Source of the DNA: JBELMB01 sp042088665
GTDB taxonomy: Bacteria; Pseudomonadota; Alphaproteobacteria; Rhodobacterales; Rhodobacteraceae
Assembly (NCBI GenBank): GCA_042088665.1
Contig: JBELMB010000031.1
Span: forward strand, 1 to 40,905
Length of the DNA: 40,905 nt
Reading direction: 5' to 3'
Below, one piece after another: positions 34,584 through 40,905 of the stretch. Every line of letters starts with the position of its first letter. The stretch's first letter is position 1. The notes below the pieces were generated by a model, which was given only the letters and a program-made list of their open reading frames with translations, made no database searches and had not been told where the DNA came from. Position numbers and translations under genes: made by a program.

Positions 34584-36782
34584 CTAATGCGGCCCGCTCA
34601 CCCGGCGCGCGGCAGCCCAGATCGCCTCTGGATCCGCCGCAACCGCCAGTGGCAGGACCTCCCACCCAGCGCTGCGCACCGCCTCTGCCTGCCCGCCCAG
34701 ATCAAAGACGAGGACCGGCAGACCGCTGGCCAGCGCCTCATGGGTGGTAAAGGAAAACGTCTCTGGCCAGAGCGAAGGGATCAACCAGCAGGAAATCCCG
34801 TAGCGCGCCACGAGAGCGGGAAGATCCTCCACCGCATAGCGTCCGTGCTGCACCGCCGGAGGCACCAGCCGATGGGCCGGATCCATCTCTCCCAGCAGCA
34901 CAAGGCGCCGGTCGCGCGCGTGGCCCAAACTGCGGCTGAGCGCCTCTGCCACGCCTGCGCCCTTGTGCGGCGCAAGATTGCCCAGAATCCCCAGGACGAC
35001 AGGGCCCGGGGCAGGGCGGGGCAGGGCAGGCACGGACACCGGCAGATCATGCGGCAGACAGTGCGTCCCGATCCCCGGGTAGGCACCGCGCACCAGATCC
35101 TCTGCCGCGCGGCAAAAGCAGGTCACCGCCGCGGCCTCTGACAACAGCTGCCCCCAGGCTGCCTGCCACTGCGCCAGCGGCACCAGCGTGCCATCGGGAC
35201 GGCGCGTCTGATGGCGGGCAGAGGCCCGCGCCGGATCGGGCAGCCCGGCCCAGCGGTCCCCCATTTCCAGCAGCGTGGGATTGGGAGAGAGCGGAAAGTA
35301 ATCGTGGATCAGCACCTCCAGCCGATCCCCCGCCCGCCGCAACCCAAGGAACAGCCCCGGCAGGGCAACCGGGTCCGGATCCCCCACGGCGCAGGAATAG
35401 ACCAGCCGCCGCGCCCGCACCGGCGCCAGCAACCGTGCCACCATGTCCCAGCGCTCTGTCCCCGCCGCGACGCAGCCCGGCGTGCCATCGGGCCGCGCGC
35501 CCCAAAGCTCGCATGTAAACCGAAAGACACCGCCAACGCGGATCACGACTGCCGCACCCACCGCATCCAGATCCGCGCGCACCCGGCGCTGCAGATCCGT
35601 CTCCGCCCCGCCGCCCATGCTGTGGGCCAGATAGATCGGCAAGGGGCCGCCCGCCCGCGCTGCCACCCGCGCCAGCCCCAGCGCCAGCCGCGCCGTCACC
35701 AAGGGATCGCGCCGCAAAAAGCCATGCACCTCCGCGTCAAAGCGCGGATAGCGCCGGGTGATCACATCCGCATTGCGCCGGATCAGGGCCTGTTTCTGCT
35801 CGGATCCAAAGCTGGAGCCGCCCACATGCGCCACGAACAGCCCCGGCAGGTAGACATGGGAAAACCCCAGCGCGCGCGTGGCCTGACACCAGTCCACTTC
35901 CTCACCGTAGCCGGGGGCAAAGACCGGATCAAACCGCGGCACCTGCGCCAAGGCCGCAGGCGCCAGCGCCATGCAGAACCCCACGCCGGCGGGCGCGGGA
36001 ACCCAGCCGGTCAGCTCTTGGGCCAGATCATCGATCTGCTGCGCCTGCCCGGGCGTGATGTCACTGGCGCGCCCCGCTTCCGGCACGGACCCCAGTTCTG
36101 CATCATTGGACAGTGGCGTGACCGACCCCACGCGCGCATCCGTCCAGAGCGGCCGCAAAAGCCGCGCGGCCCAGCCCCGCGGCACCAGCGCATCGGTGTT
36201 CAGAAGCACCACCGGATCGGGCCAGGAACAGGCGTGCTCCAGCCCGCGATTGACCGCGCCGACAAAGCCGAGGTTCTCGGCATTCTCGATCAAGGTCACC
36301 GGGTGGTCCGCTGCGAAAGCGCGCAGATGGGGCAGGGTCTCTGCATCCGGCGAGGCATCGTCGATCAGCACCAACCGCCAGGGCAGATCCGTATGGGCCA
36401 CGACGGCGTCCAGAGCGGCCCGCACCAGGGGGAGGTTGCCATAGACCGGCATCACGATGGTGACGGCCGCGCCTTCGGGGGGCTGTTGCGCCGGGGCGCC
36501 GTCGAACAGACCGGGGTCCAGGGCCAGAGGCGCAGGCCCCGACAGATCGAGCAATTGCTTCACCCGGGCGCGCGCCGCCGGATCGCGCTGCCGGCTCCAC
36601 CGCCAGGCGGCTGGCAACGCCCGCAGCCCCGCCAACCCAAAGGGCAGCATCAGCCGCGCCCGATCCCACCGGGGGCGCGGGCTCCCCTCTGGCAGATGAT
36701 AGGCGGCATAAATGGAAAACAGGCGCCGGACTCGATGCAACACGGGGGGTGGTCTCCGGTGGATCCGACTCCACTCAAGCAC
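34584..36782 (-). CDS. Fused GT2-GT4 double glycosyltransferase
   Basis: 732 residues with two catalytic halves. The first (~105-370) is a GT2 GT-A enzyme: VTIVMPVYGNLPLV, LIDDASPD, NAENLGFVGAVNRGL, LLNTDALVPRGW and GYGEEVDWCQ, like O-antigen rhamnosyltransferases. The second (~400-725) is GT4-like: IYLAHSMGGGAETDL, ILGNLAPHKGAGV, SLWPETFSFTTHEALASGLPVL with the E-x7-E-type site. It could add two sugars in turn. The GTG at 36782 gives the longest frame; GTG 36743 has CCGGAGA before it and is also possible. The gene starts 24 bases past the parB stop on the same strand, so it may be read from the partition promoter. Confidence 0.87.
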   Translation of the reverse strand: MLEWSRIHRRPPPVLHRVRRLFSIYAAYHLPEGSPRPRWDRARLMLPFGLAGLRALPAAWRWSRQRDPAARARVKQLLDLSGPAPLALDPGLFDGAPAQQPPEGAAVTIVMPVYGNLPLVRAALDAVVAHTDLPWRLVLIDDASPDAETLPHLRAFAADHPVTLIENAENLGFVGAVNRGLEHACSWPDPVVLLNTDALVPRGWAARLLRPLWTDARVGSVTPLSNDAELGSVPEAGRASDITPGQAQQIDDLAQELTGWVPAPAGVGFCMALAPAALAQVPRFDPVFAPGYGEEVDWCQATRALGFSHVYLPGLFVAHVGGSSFGSEQKQALIRRNADVITRRYPRFDAEVHGFLRRDPLVTARLALGLARVAARAGGPLPIYLAHSMGGGAETDLQRRVRADLDAVGAAVVIRVGGVFRFTCELWGARPDGTPGCVAAGTERWDMVARLLAPVRARRLVYSCAVGDPDPVALPGLFLGLRRAGDRLEVLIHDYFPLSPNPTLLEMGDRWAGLPDPARASARHQTRRPDGTLVPLAQWQAAWGQLLSEAAAVTCFCRAAEDLVRGAYPGIGTHCLPHDLPVSVPALPRPAPGPVVLGILGNLAPHKGAGVAEALSRSLGHARDRRLVLLGEMDPAHRLVPPAVQHGRYAVEDLPALVARYGISCWLIPSLWPETFSFTTHEALASGLPVLVFDLGGQAEAVRSAGWEVLPLAVAADPEAIWAAARRVSGPH

Positions 36783-36806
36783 GAATATCCGCGCGAGGAA
36801 AGCCGC

Positions 36807-37835
36807 TCAGCGGTCGCGCGTGGCGAGCCAGTCCGCCAGCGCGGCGACAAAATCCGCATCCAGCCCGGGACCTTCCAGCACCAGACGGTCGCGGCCATCG
36901 CGCTTCAGGGCAATGCGCGGCACCGGGGCCTCTGGCGTTTGGGGTAGGGGTATCTCGGGGGGGGCTGTATTCTGGCGGGTCTGTCCTGCCTTGGCAGCGG
37001 CCGGCACCGGGGCGATCTCGCGCCGGATCAGGCTCTGTTCCGCCTCCGCATCCCGTGGCGGCGCCGCAGACAGTCCCGCCTGCAGGCGCCCCGCCAGATC
37101 ACCGTCCACCTCCAAGGCCTGCGCCAGCGACAGCCCCAGCCGCTCCCCCAATGCCCCGGGAAAGCGCAGATGCCCGTCAAGCTCCCGCACCACGGTGATG
37201 AAGCTCTTGATCTTGGACCGCTTGGCCCGCGAGGCCCCGGCGTAAAACGCCCTGAGCGCGGCCCCCTCATCGGCCATCACGCCCTGCGCCACCGCCTTGA
37301 GGGCGATCCGCGCGCGTTCGAAATAGCTCAGCCCCACGCGGATCTCGTTTTCCTCGATCATCGCGAGATAGGCGTCGGAGGCCTCCTCGGGCCGCCGCAA
37401 AAGCCCCTGCACATGGGCAAAGCGCGCCGCCTCCGGCCCGCCCGCCAACTGGCGCAACGCCACGCAGCGCCGCCAGCCAGAGATCAGCCCGTACCGCGGA
37501 TGCTGCCCCTCTCCCAGATCGACAAGTTCCACCGGCGTCTGCTGACCCCGGCGCGCAATGCTGTCGGTCAGGGTGGCCATGTCCTCGTCATCCACCACCA
37601 CGCGGTCGCGCACGAGGTAGTCCAGCTGCACAGCGTCCAGGGGCACAGAGATCACCATGCGCCCCTCGTCGCGCGCCCGGGTCAGCGTCTGGGCCATTTC
37701 CTCGGCGGCGGCCGTGGCGCTGGCCTCGCGGGCCACATCGGCGATGGGCGCGCGGGGCAGGGGGCTTGCCTCCCCCTGCGGGGCAGGGTCCAGAAACACC
37801 GGATTGGCGGGGGTCAGACGTTTGCGCTTGGCCAT
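36807..37835 (-). CDS. parB: Plasmid partition protein ParB
   Basis: 342 residues. N-terminal ParB/nuclease-like domain with VPLDAVQLDYLVRDR ... LTDSIARRGQQTPVELV, then the ENEIRVGLSYFERARI segment and a central helix-turn-helix region (SKIKSFITVVRELDGHL) that would bind the centromere. GGAG lies just upstream of the ATG. The C-terminus has a Pro/Ala linker and a short terminal domain, probably for dimerisation. It lies 82 bases after parA and would load on parS and stimulate the ParA ATPase, keeping this low-copy plasmid in both daughter cells. Confidence 0.92.
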   Translation of the reverse strand: MAKRKRLTPANPVFLDPAPQGEASPLPRAPIADVAREASATAAAEEMAQTLTRARDEGRMVISVPLDAVQLDYLVRDRVVVDDEDMATLTDSIARRGQQTPVELVDLGEGQHPRYGLISGWRRCVALRQLAGGPEAARFAHVQGLLRRPEEASDAYLAMIEENEIRVGLSYFERARIALKAVAQGVMADEGAALRAFYAGASRAKRSKIKSFITVVRELDGHLRFPGALGERLGLSLAQALEVDGDLAGRLQAGLSAAPPRDAEAEQSLIRREIAPVPAAAKAGQTRQNTAPPEIPLPQTPEAPVPRIALKRDGRDRLVLEGPGLDADFVAALADWLATRDR

Positions 37836-37917
37836 CGGGGTCTCCTGCAGGGGGACAACAAGGGGAGGGGGCAGGGCATTGCGGAGATATGAACCATGGG
37901 CATCCGGCAGGTGCGTC

Positions 37918-39300
37918 TCATTCCGCCGCCCTCAGCGCGGCGGTCTCATCGCGCCGCCAGGCCCCGAGGATCAGGCTTTTGACCGCTGCCCATGTGGCAT
38001 CGAAGGTTTCGCGCCCGCGCACATAGGTCTCGCGGTTGAAATCGCGGTAATCCGCCTCGTAGATGCCTTGCACCTGCTCGCCAGCCTGACCGATCAATGC
38101 GGTGAACCCCTGCCGGTGGGGGGAGAGGGTCGTGCCAAGATAGCTTTGCATCAGCGCCGCAAGTTCCGCCTGTTGCGCCCCGTCGTACCGCGTGATCAAG
38201 GCCCGCACCGCGTCCCACTCAAAGGCCAGCCCTTCGCGCCCCAGCGCCCGGGCGGCGATGTTCTCGGCCTCTTCGATGGAGCCAAACGTGGCATGCAGCA
38301 TGTCAAAGAACCGGCCCGTGCTGTCAAACTCGAGGAAAGAGGCCCCCATGGGCACCAGCAGGATATCCGCCGCCGCCAGCCCGTTGATCGTCAGATACCC
38401 CAGCGCCGGAGGGGTATCGAGAAAGATCAGGTCATAGCTGTCCAGCACGCCGTCCTCTTCGAGGCTGTCTGTCAGCGCATCCCACAGCCGCCAGCCCCGC
38501 GCGCCCATGCGCCAGACGGGGATCTGGAACTCTGCCCAATACAGGTTGAGCTGCGCGCCGATGAGATCGATGTTGGGCCAATGGGTCGTCTGGATAAGGT
38601 CCGGGGCCTTGATCCCCAGCGCATCTGACAGCGTGTCATCCAACGGCTGCGGCGCCTCGCCCCGGCTGACGCGGGCCTGGTTGTCGGCCTGCAGGTGGCG
38701 GGCATAGTGACGGGCCATAAGCGGAAAGACCGTCTGCCATTCATCCTGGACCTGCCCCCCAAAGATCGAGGTCATGGAGCCCTGGCTGTCGAGATCGATC
38801 ACCAGCACCTTGTAGCCATCAAGGGCGGCGGACATCGCCAGATGAGCCGCGGTCGAGGTCTTGCCCACCCCACCCTTGAAGTTCGCCACGGCCAGTATCT
38901 TGGCGGGCTGACCCTCGGGGCGGTAGGGGCGATAATCCTTGGTCTTGGATCCTTCGGCAGCGAAATGCGCGCGCAGACGCAGCACCTCGTCCAGCGTGAA
39001 CCATTTCGCGCCGCCCTGGGTTTCAGAGCGGCCTTGCGGCAGATCCGGGTTCTGTTTCAGCACACGTCGAAAATGACCGGTGGCCACGGGAATGAGATAG
39101 CGGGTGATTTCCCATGTGGAAAACATCCGCAGGGCGCGGGCGCCGTTTTCCTGCAGGCCACGGCTTTCAAGATCCTGCCGTCCAGCGGCGCAGGCCCGTG
39201 CCATATCTGCGAAATCAGACGTGCTGGCGGGCGCTGTCAACTGCGTGGCAGCAATGTCGGGATCCAGCCCCACATAGGGGGGTGTTTCTGTCTCTTTCAT
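37918..39300 (-). CDS. parA: Plasmid partition ATPase ParA
   Basis: 460 residues, the long type Ia ParA with an N-terminal DNA-binding region (EITRYLIPVATGHFRRVLKQ, then KWFTLDEVLRLRAHF), which normally lets it repress its own operon. The deviant Walker A is NFKGGVGKTSTAAHL, followed by LVIDLDSQGSMT (switch I) and DLIFLDTPPALGYLTINGLAAADILLVPM. I start at ATG 39300, preceded by AGCAGG; the in-frame ATG at 39420 would add a stretch lacking family similarity. Divergent from repA, with the origin between. Confidence 0.94.
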   Translation of the reverse strand: MKETETPPYVGLDPDIAATQLTAPASTSDFADMARACAAGRQDLESRGLQENGARALRMFSTWEITRYLIPVATGHFRRVLKQNPDLPQGRSETQGGAKWFTLDEVLRLRAHFAAEGSKTKDYRPYRPEGQPAKILAVANFKGGVGKTSTAAHLAMSAALDGYKVLVIDLDSQGSMTSIFGGQVQDEWQTVFPLMARHYARHLQADNQARVSRGEAPQPLDDTLSDALGIKAPDLIQTTHWPNIDLIGAQLNLYWAEFQIPVWRMGARGWRLWDALTDSLEEDGVLDSYDLIFLDTPPALGYLTINGLAAADILLVPMGASFLEFDSTGRFFDMLHATFGSIEEAENIAARALGREGLAFEWDAVRALITRYDGAQQAELAALMQSYLGTTLSPHRQGFTALIGQAGEQVQGIYEADYRDFNRETYVRGRETFDATWAAVKSLILGAWRRDETAALRAAE

Positions 39301-39339
39301 GGTGCCTGCTCTTTGCCCGGATTTCTGCTCAGACGCCTC

Positions 39340-39400
39340 ATGTGCGCGCTTTTTCTCAGGATAGCAAAAATCCCCACACATGGAAGAAAAATGCGCACAC
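39340..39400. promoter_or_regulatory. Candidate ParA operator (imperfect inverted repeat)
   Basis: TGTGCGCGCTTTTTCTC at 39340-39356 pairs at 13 of 17 positions with GAAGAAAAATGCGCACA at 39383-39399, just upstream of the parA start. The position and symmetry fit an operator for ParA autoregulation, but a secondary ParB site is also possible. Confidence 0.4.
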
Positions 39401-39490
39401 GGCGTGTTTTCCAGCGTCATCTTGTGGGCTGTGAAGGGGGGATTGGCAAAATCTGGGGGCGGATCTGGTCGGATCCGGGCGGAAGCCTGT

Positions 39491-39507
39491 GTTATTTTAT
39501 GTTATAA
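39491..39507. other. AT-rich patch in the origin region
   Basis: GTTATTTTATGTTATAA is the most AT-rich stretch in this GC-rich gap, about 65 bases from the first iteron. It could be the strand-opening element of the origin, the parA promoter, or both. Confidence 0.4.
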
Positions 39508-39570
39508 GACTCGTTAAGCCTGCAAGATGGTCTGCAAACTCTTCGTGACAGGGGGTTTTTCCATCCGGGG

Positions 39571-39731
39571 CGACTCTGATCCCACGTTGAGGTGACTCTG
39601 CTCCCCCGAAAAGATGACTCCGGTCCCCCGAAACGCGGCACCGCGGTTTCGGTCCTGCCTAGACCCAGCCTGTGGATAACTCTAGGGTGTCACTGAACCC
39701 CCGAAAGCGATTCCGAATCCACCGGGACATT
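39571..39731. other. Replication origin (oriV): iterons and DnaA box
   Basis: Direct repeats with a 22-bp period start at 39571, 39593 and 39615; the core is TGACTCTGCTCCCCCGAAA. A fourth, diverged copy lies at 39688 with a possible fifth at 39710, again 22 apart. Between the two groups are a near-perfect inverted repeat (CCGAAACGCGG / CCGCGGTTTCGG, 39630-39654) and a perfect DnaA box TGTGGATAA at 39671-39679. Together with the adjacent repA this is a classical iteron-type plasmid origin, with RepA binding the repeats. Confidence 0.85.
39671..39679 (-). promoter_or_regulatory. DnaA box
   Basis: TGTGGATAA is the exact complement of the consensus TTATCCACA, within the iteron region. It indicates that host DnaA helps open this origin. 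Confidence 0.75.
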
Positions 39732-39748
39732 GGGGGGAGGGCAGACCG

Positions 39749-40753
39749 ATGCGCAGGACCACCCGGGACGGGCTTTTGCCCGACCGCCACCCCACCGCAG
39801 ATTTCTTTGTCTGCGATCTCTTCGATGTCAGTCCCAAGGGGGATCTGGCCTCCATGGAGCATCCGATCTTTTCCTTGGCGACACGGCCGGACACGCGGGT
39901 GCTGCGCTATGCCCATAACGACGTGACGGTGGAGGTGACGCCGTCGGTCAAGGGGCGCGCGACGATCCACGACAAGGACATCCTGATCTATTGCATCAGC
40001 CAGTTGATGGCGGGGGTGAATGCGGGGCGCGCGGTGTCCCGGCACCTGACGCTGCGGGCGCATGATCTGCTGGTGGCGACGAACCGCGACACCTCCGGCG
40101 ATGCCTATACCCGGCTCAAGGAGGCCTTTGAGCGGTTGGCAGGCACGCGCATCACCACCAATATCGCCACGGGTGGTGTGGCGGTGACGCGGGGGTTTGG
40201 TCTGATCGAGGCCTGGGAGATCGTGCGCCAGACCACGTCTGGACGGATGGCGTCGGTCAAGGTGACGCTGTCGGATTGGCTGTTTCGTGCCGTGGAGGCC
40301 CGCGCGGTGCTGACGCTGTCGCGCGATTACTTCCGGCTGCGCAAACCGCTGGAACGGCGGGTCTACGAGTTGGCGCGCAAGCACTGTGGCCGGCAAAAGG
40401 CCTGGCGGGTGAGCGTGGCGGTCCTGCACAAGAAGGCTGGCAGCGCAGCCCCGGTGCGGGTCTTTCGCGCGGCGTTGCGCCGGATGATCGCAGAGGATCA
40501 CCTGCCCGATTACAGCCTCTCTGAGGAAGCGGGCGACATGCTGCGTGTCACCCGGCGGGACGGGGTGATCGAAGAGGGGGCGGTCCTGCCGCCCCTCGCC
40601 CCGGAGACGCTGGAGGCGGCGCGCGATCTTCTGCCCGGTGCGGATGTCTATGCGCTGGAAGCGGATTGGCGGGCCTGGTGGATGGAAACCGGCCGCGCCC
40701 CGCTCCAATCCCCCGACAAAGCGTTTTTGGGGTTCGTGGCGGCTCAGGCATAG
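39749..40753 (+). CDS. repA: Plasmid replication initiator RepA
   Basis: 334 residues, of the replication initiator protein A (RPA) family found on many roseobacter plasmids. Recognisable blocks: FFVCDLFDVSPKGDLASMEHPIFSL at the N-terminus, VKGRATIHDKDILIYCISQ, the winged-helix-like LSRDYFRLRKPLERRVYELARKHCG, and WRVSVAVLHKKAGS. It would bind the iterons just upstream and start replication. The ATG has GGGGAGGG before it. Divergent from parA. The last codons and the stop lie inside the 72-bp repeat motif (GGCGGCTCAGGCATAG), so the repeats begin within the gene end. Confidence 0.93.
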   Translation: MRRTTRDGLLPDRHPTADFFVCDLFDVSPKGDLASMEHPIFSLATRPDTRVLRYAHNDVTVEVTPSVKGRATIHDKDILIYCISQLMAGVNAGRAVSRHLTLRAHDLLVATNRDTSGDAYTRLKEAFERLAGTRITTNIATGGVAVTRGFGLIEAWEIVRQTTSGRMASVKVTLSDWLFRAVEARAVLTLSRDYFRLRKPLERRVYELARKHCGRQKAWRVSVAVLHKKAGSAAPVRVFRAALRRMIAEDHLPDYSLSEEAGDMLRVTRRDGVIEEGAVLPPLAPETLEAARDLLPGADVYALEADWRAWWMETGRAPLQSPDKAFLGFVAAQA

Positions 40754-40905
40754 CCTGATGATCTCTCCAGTGGAGAGATCAAGCCACGAACGGGCGGAGC
40801 CCAACGCAAGGCGGCTCAGGCATAGCCTGATGATCTCTCCAGTGGAGAGATCAAGCCACGAACGGGCGGAGCCCAACGCAAGGCGGCTCAGGCATAGCCT
40901 GATGA
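40738..40905. repeat. 72-bp tandem repeat array, right part
   Basis: A partial unit begins at 40738 inside the repA stop region, a full unit covers 40779-40850, and a third is cut by the window end. The last 127 bases repeat the first 127 of the window exactly. After closing the circle the array has one partial unit, one exact full unit and one or two decayed ones, but short-read assembly may have collapsed more copies. Confidence 0.9.

Noticed and set aside
39659..40876. Long minus-strand open frame opposite repA, which in the circle continues through the 72-bp repeats to an ATG at 320 (about 479 codons)
   Set aside because: The 72-bp unit is 24 codons, so the frame stays open through the repeats, and GC-rich genes often leave open antisense frames. 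repA on the plus strand is clearly the real gene and the antisense product resembles nothing known.

Overview
The window looks like one complete circular plasmid of about 40.8 kb from a marine alphaproteobacterium, most likely Rhodobacteraceae (Roseobacter group). The first 127 bases are repeated exactly as the last 127, as expected for a circular contig cut open inside a repeat, so the circle would be 40,778 bp. The replicon pointers are a RepA-type initiator (39749-40753), an iteron and DnaA-box origin beside it, and a divergent parA-parB pair. GC is high, apart from one visibly AT-richer island at about 14.4-17.75 kb. I see no relaxase, type IV secretion genes or recognisable toxin-antitoxin pair.

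Layout. 1-144 plus 40738-40905: 72-bp tandem repeats running off the repA stop codon. 340-7341 (minus): GDP-mannose 4,6-dehydratase, an 860-residue glycosyltransferase, a sulfotransferase and a DUF2793 protein ending in a strong terminator, then an FkbM methyltransferase. 7576-14241 (plus): GSCFA protein, WcbI-like protein, a 1065-residue composite glycosyltransferase-like protein and a second sulfotransferase. 14562-17908: foreign island with an FRG-domain gene, serine resolvase, secreted trypsin-like protease and an IS5-type transposase remnant. 17988-21179 (plus): second FkbM methyltransferase and two duplicated GT2 enzymes. 21208-25869 (minus): five overlapping genes for a CDP-3,6-dideoxyhexose (rfbH-rfbF-rfbG, a short-chain reductase and an RmlC-like epimerase). 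26296-29046 (minus): RTX/DUF4214 protein. 29405-30328 (plus): GT2. 30792-34283: KpsT-, KpsE- and KpsM-like capsule exporter parts. 34584-39300 (minus): parA, parB and a GT2-GT4 double glycosyltransferase. 39749-40753: repA.

How it works together. Nearly all cargo makes, decorates or exports a surface polysaccharide. Two nucleotide-sugar routes (GDP-4-keto-6-deoxymannose; CDP-3,6-dideoxyhexose, arranged like the CDP-ascarylose pathway) would feed six glycosyltransferase-type proteins. Two sulfotransferases, two FkbM methyltransferases and a WcbI/GSCFA pair would add sulfate, methyl and perhaps acyl groups. An ABC-type capsule exporter would carry the chain across the inner membrane. Several parts are missing and must come from the host: an RfbI-type reductase, a GDP-4-keto-6-deoxymannose reductase, an outer-membrane polysaccharide porin, Kdo-linker enzymes and a type I secretion system. 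This resembles the RepA 'biofilm plasmids' of roseobacters, which carry dTDP-rhamnose genes, but with different sugar chemistry.

The most unusual features are the many short tandem repeats (9-72 bp), in frame inside genes or just past stop codons, and a perfect 24-bp palindrome (34539-34562) that looks like the plasmid centromere.
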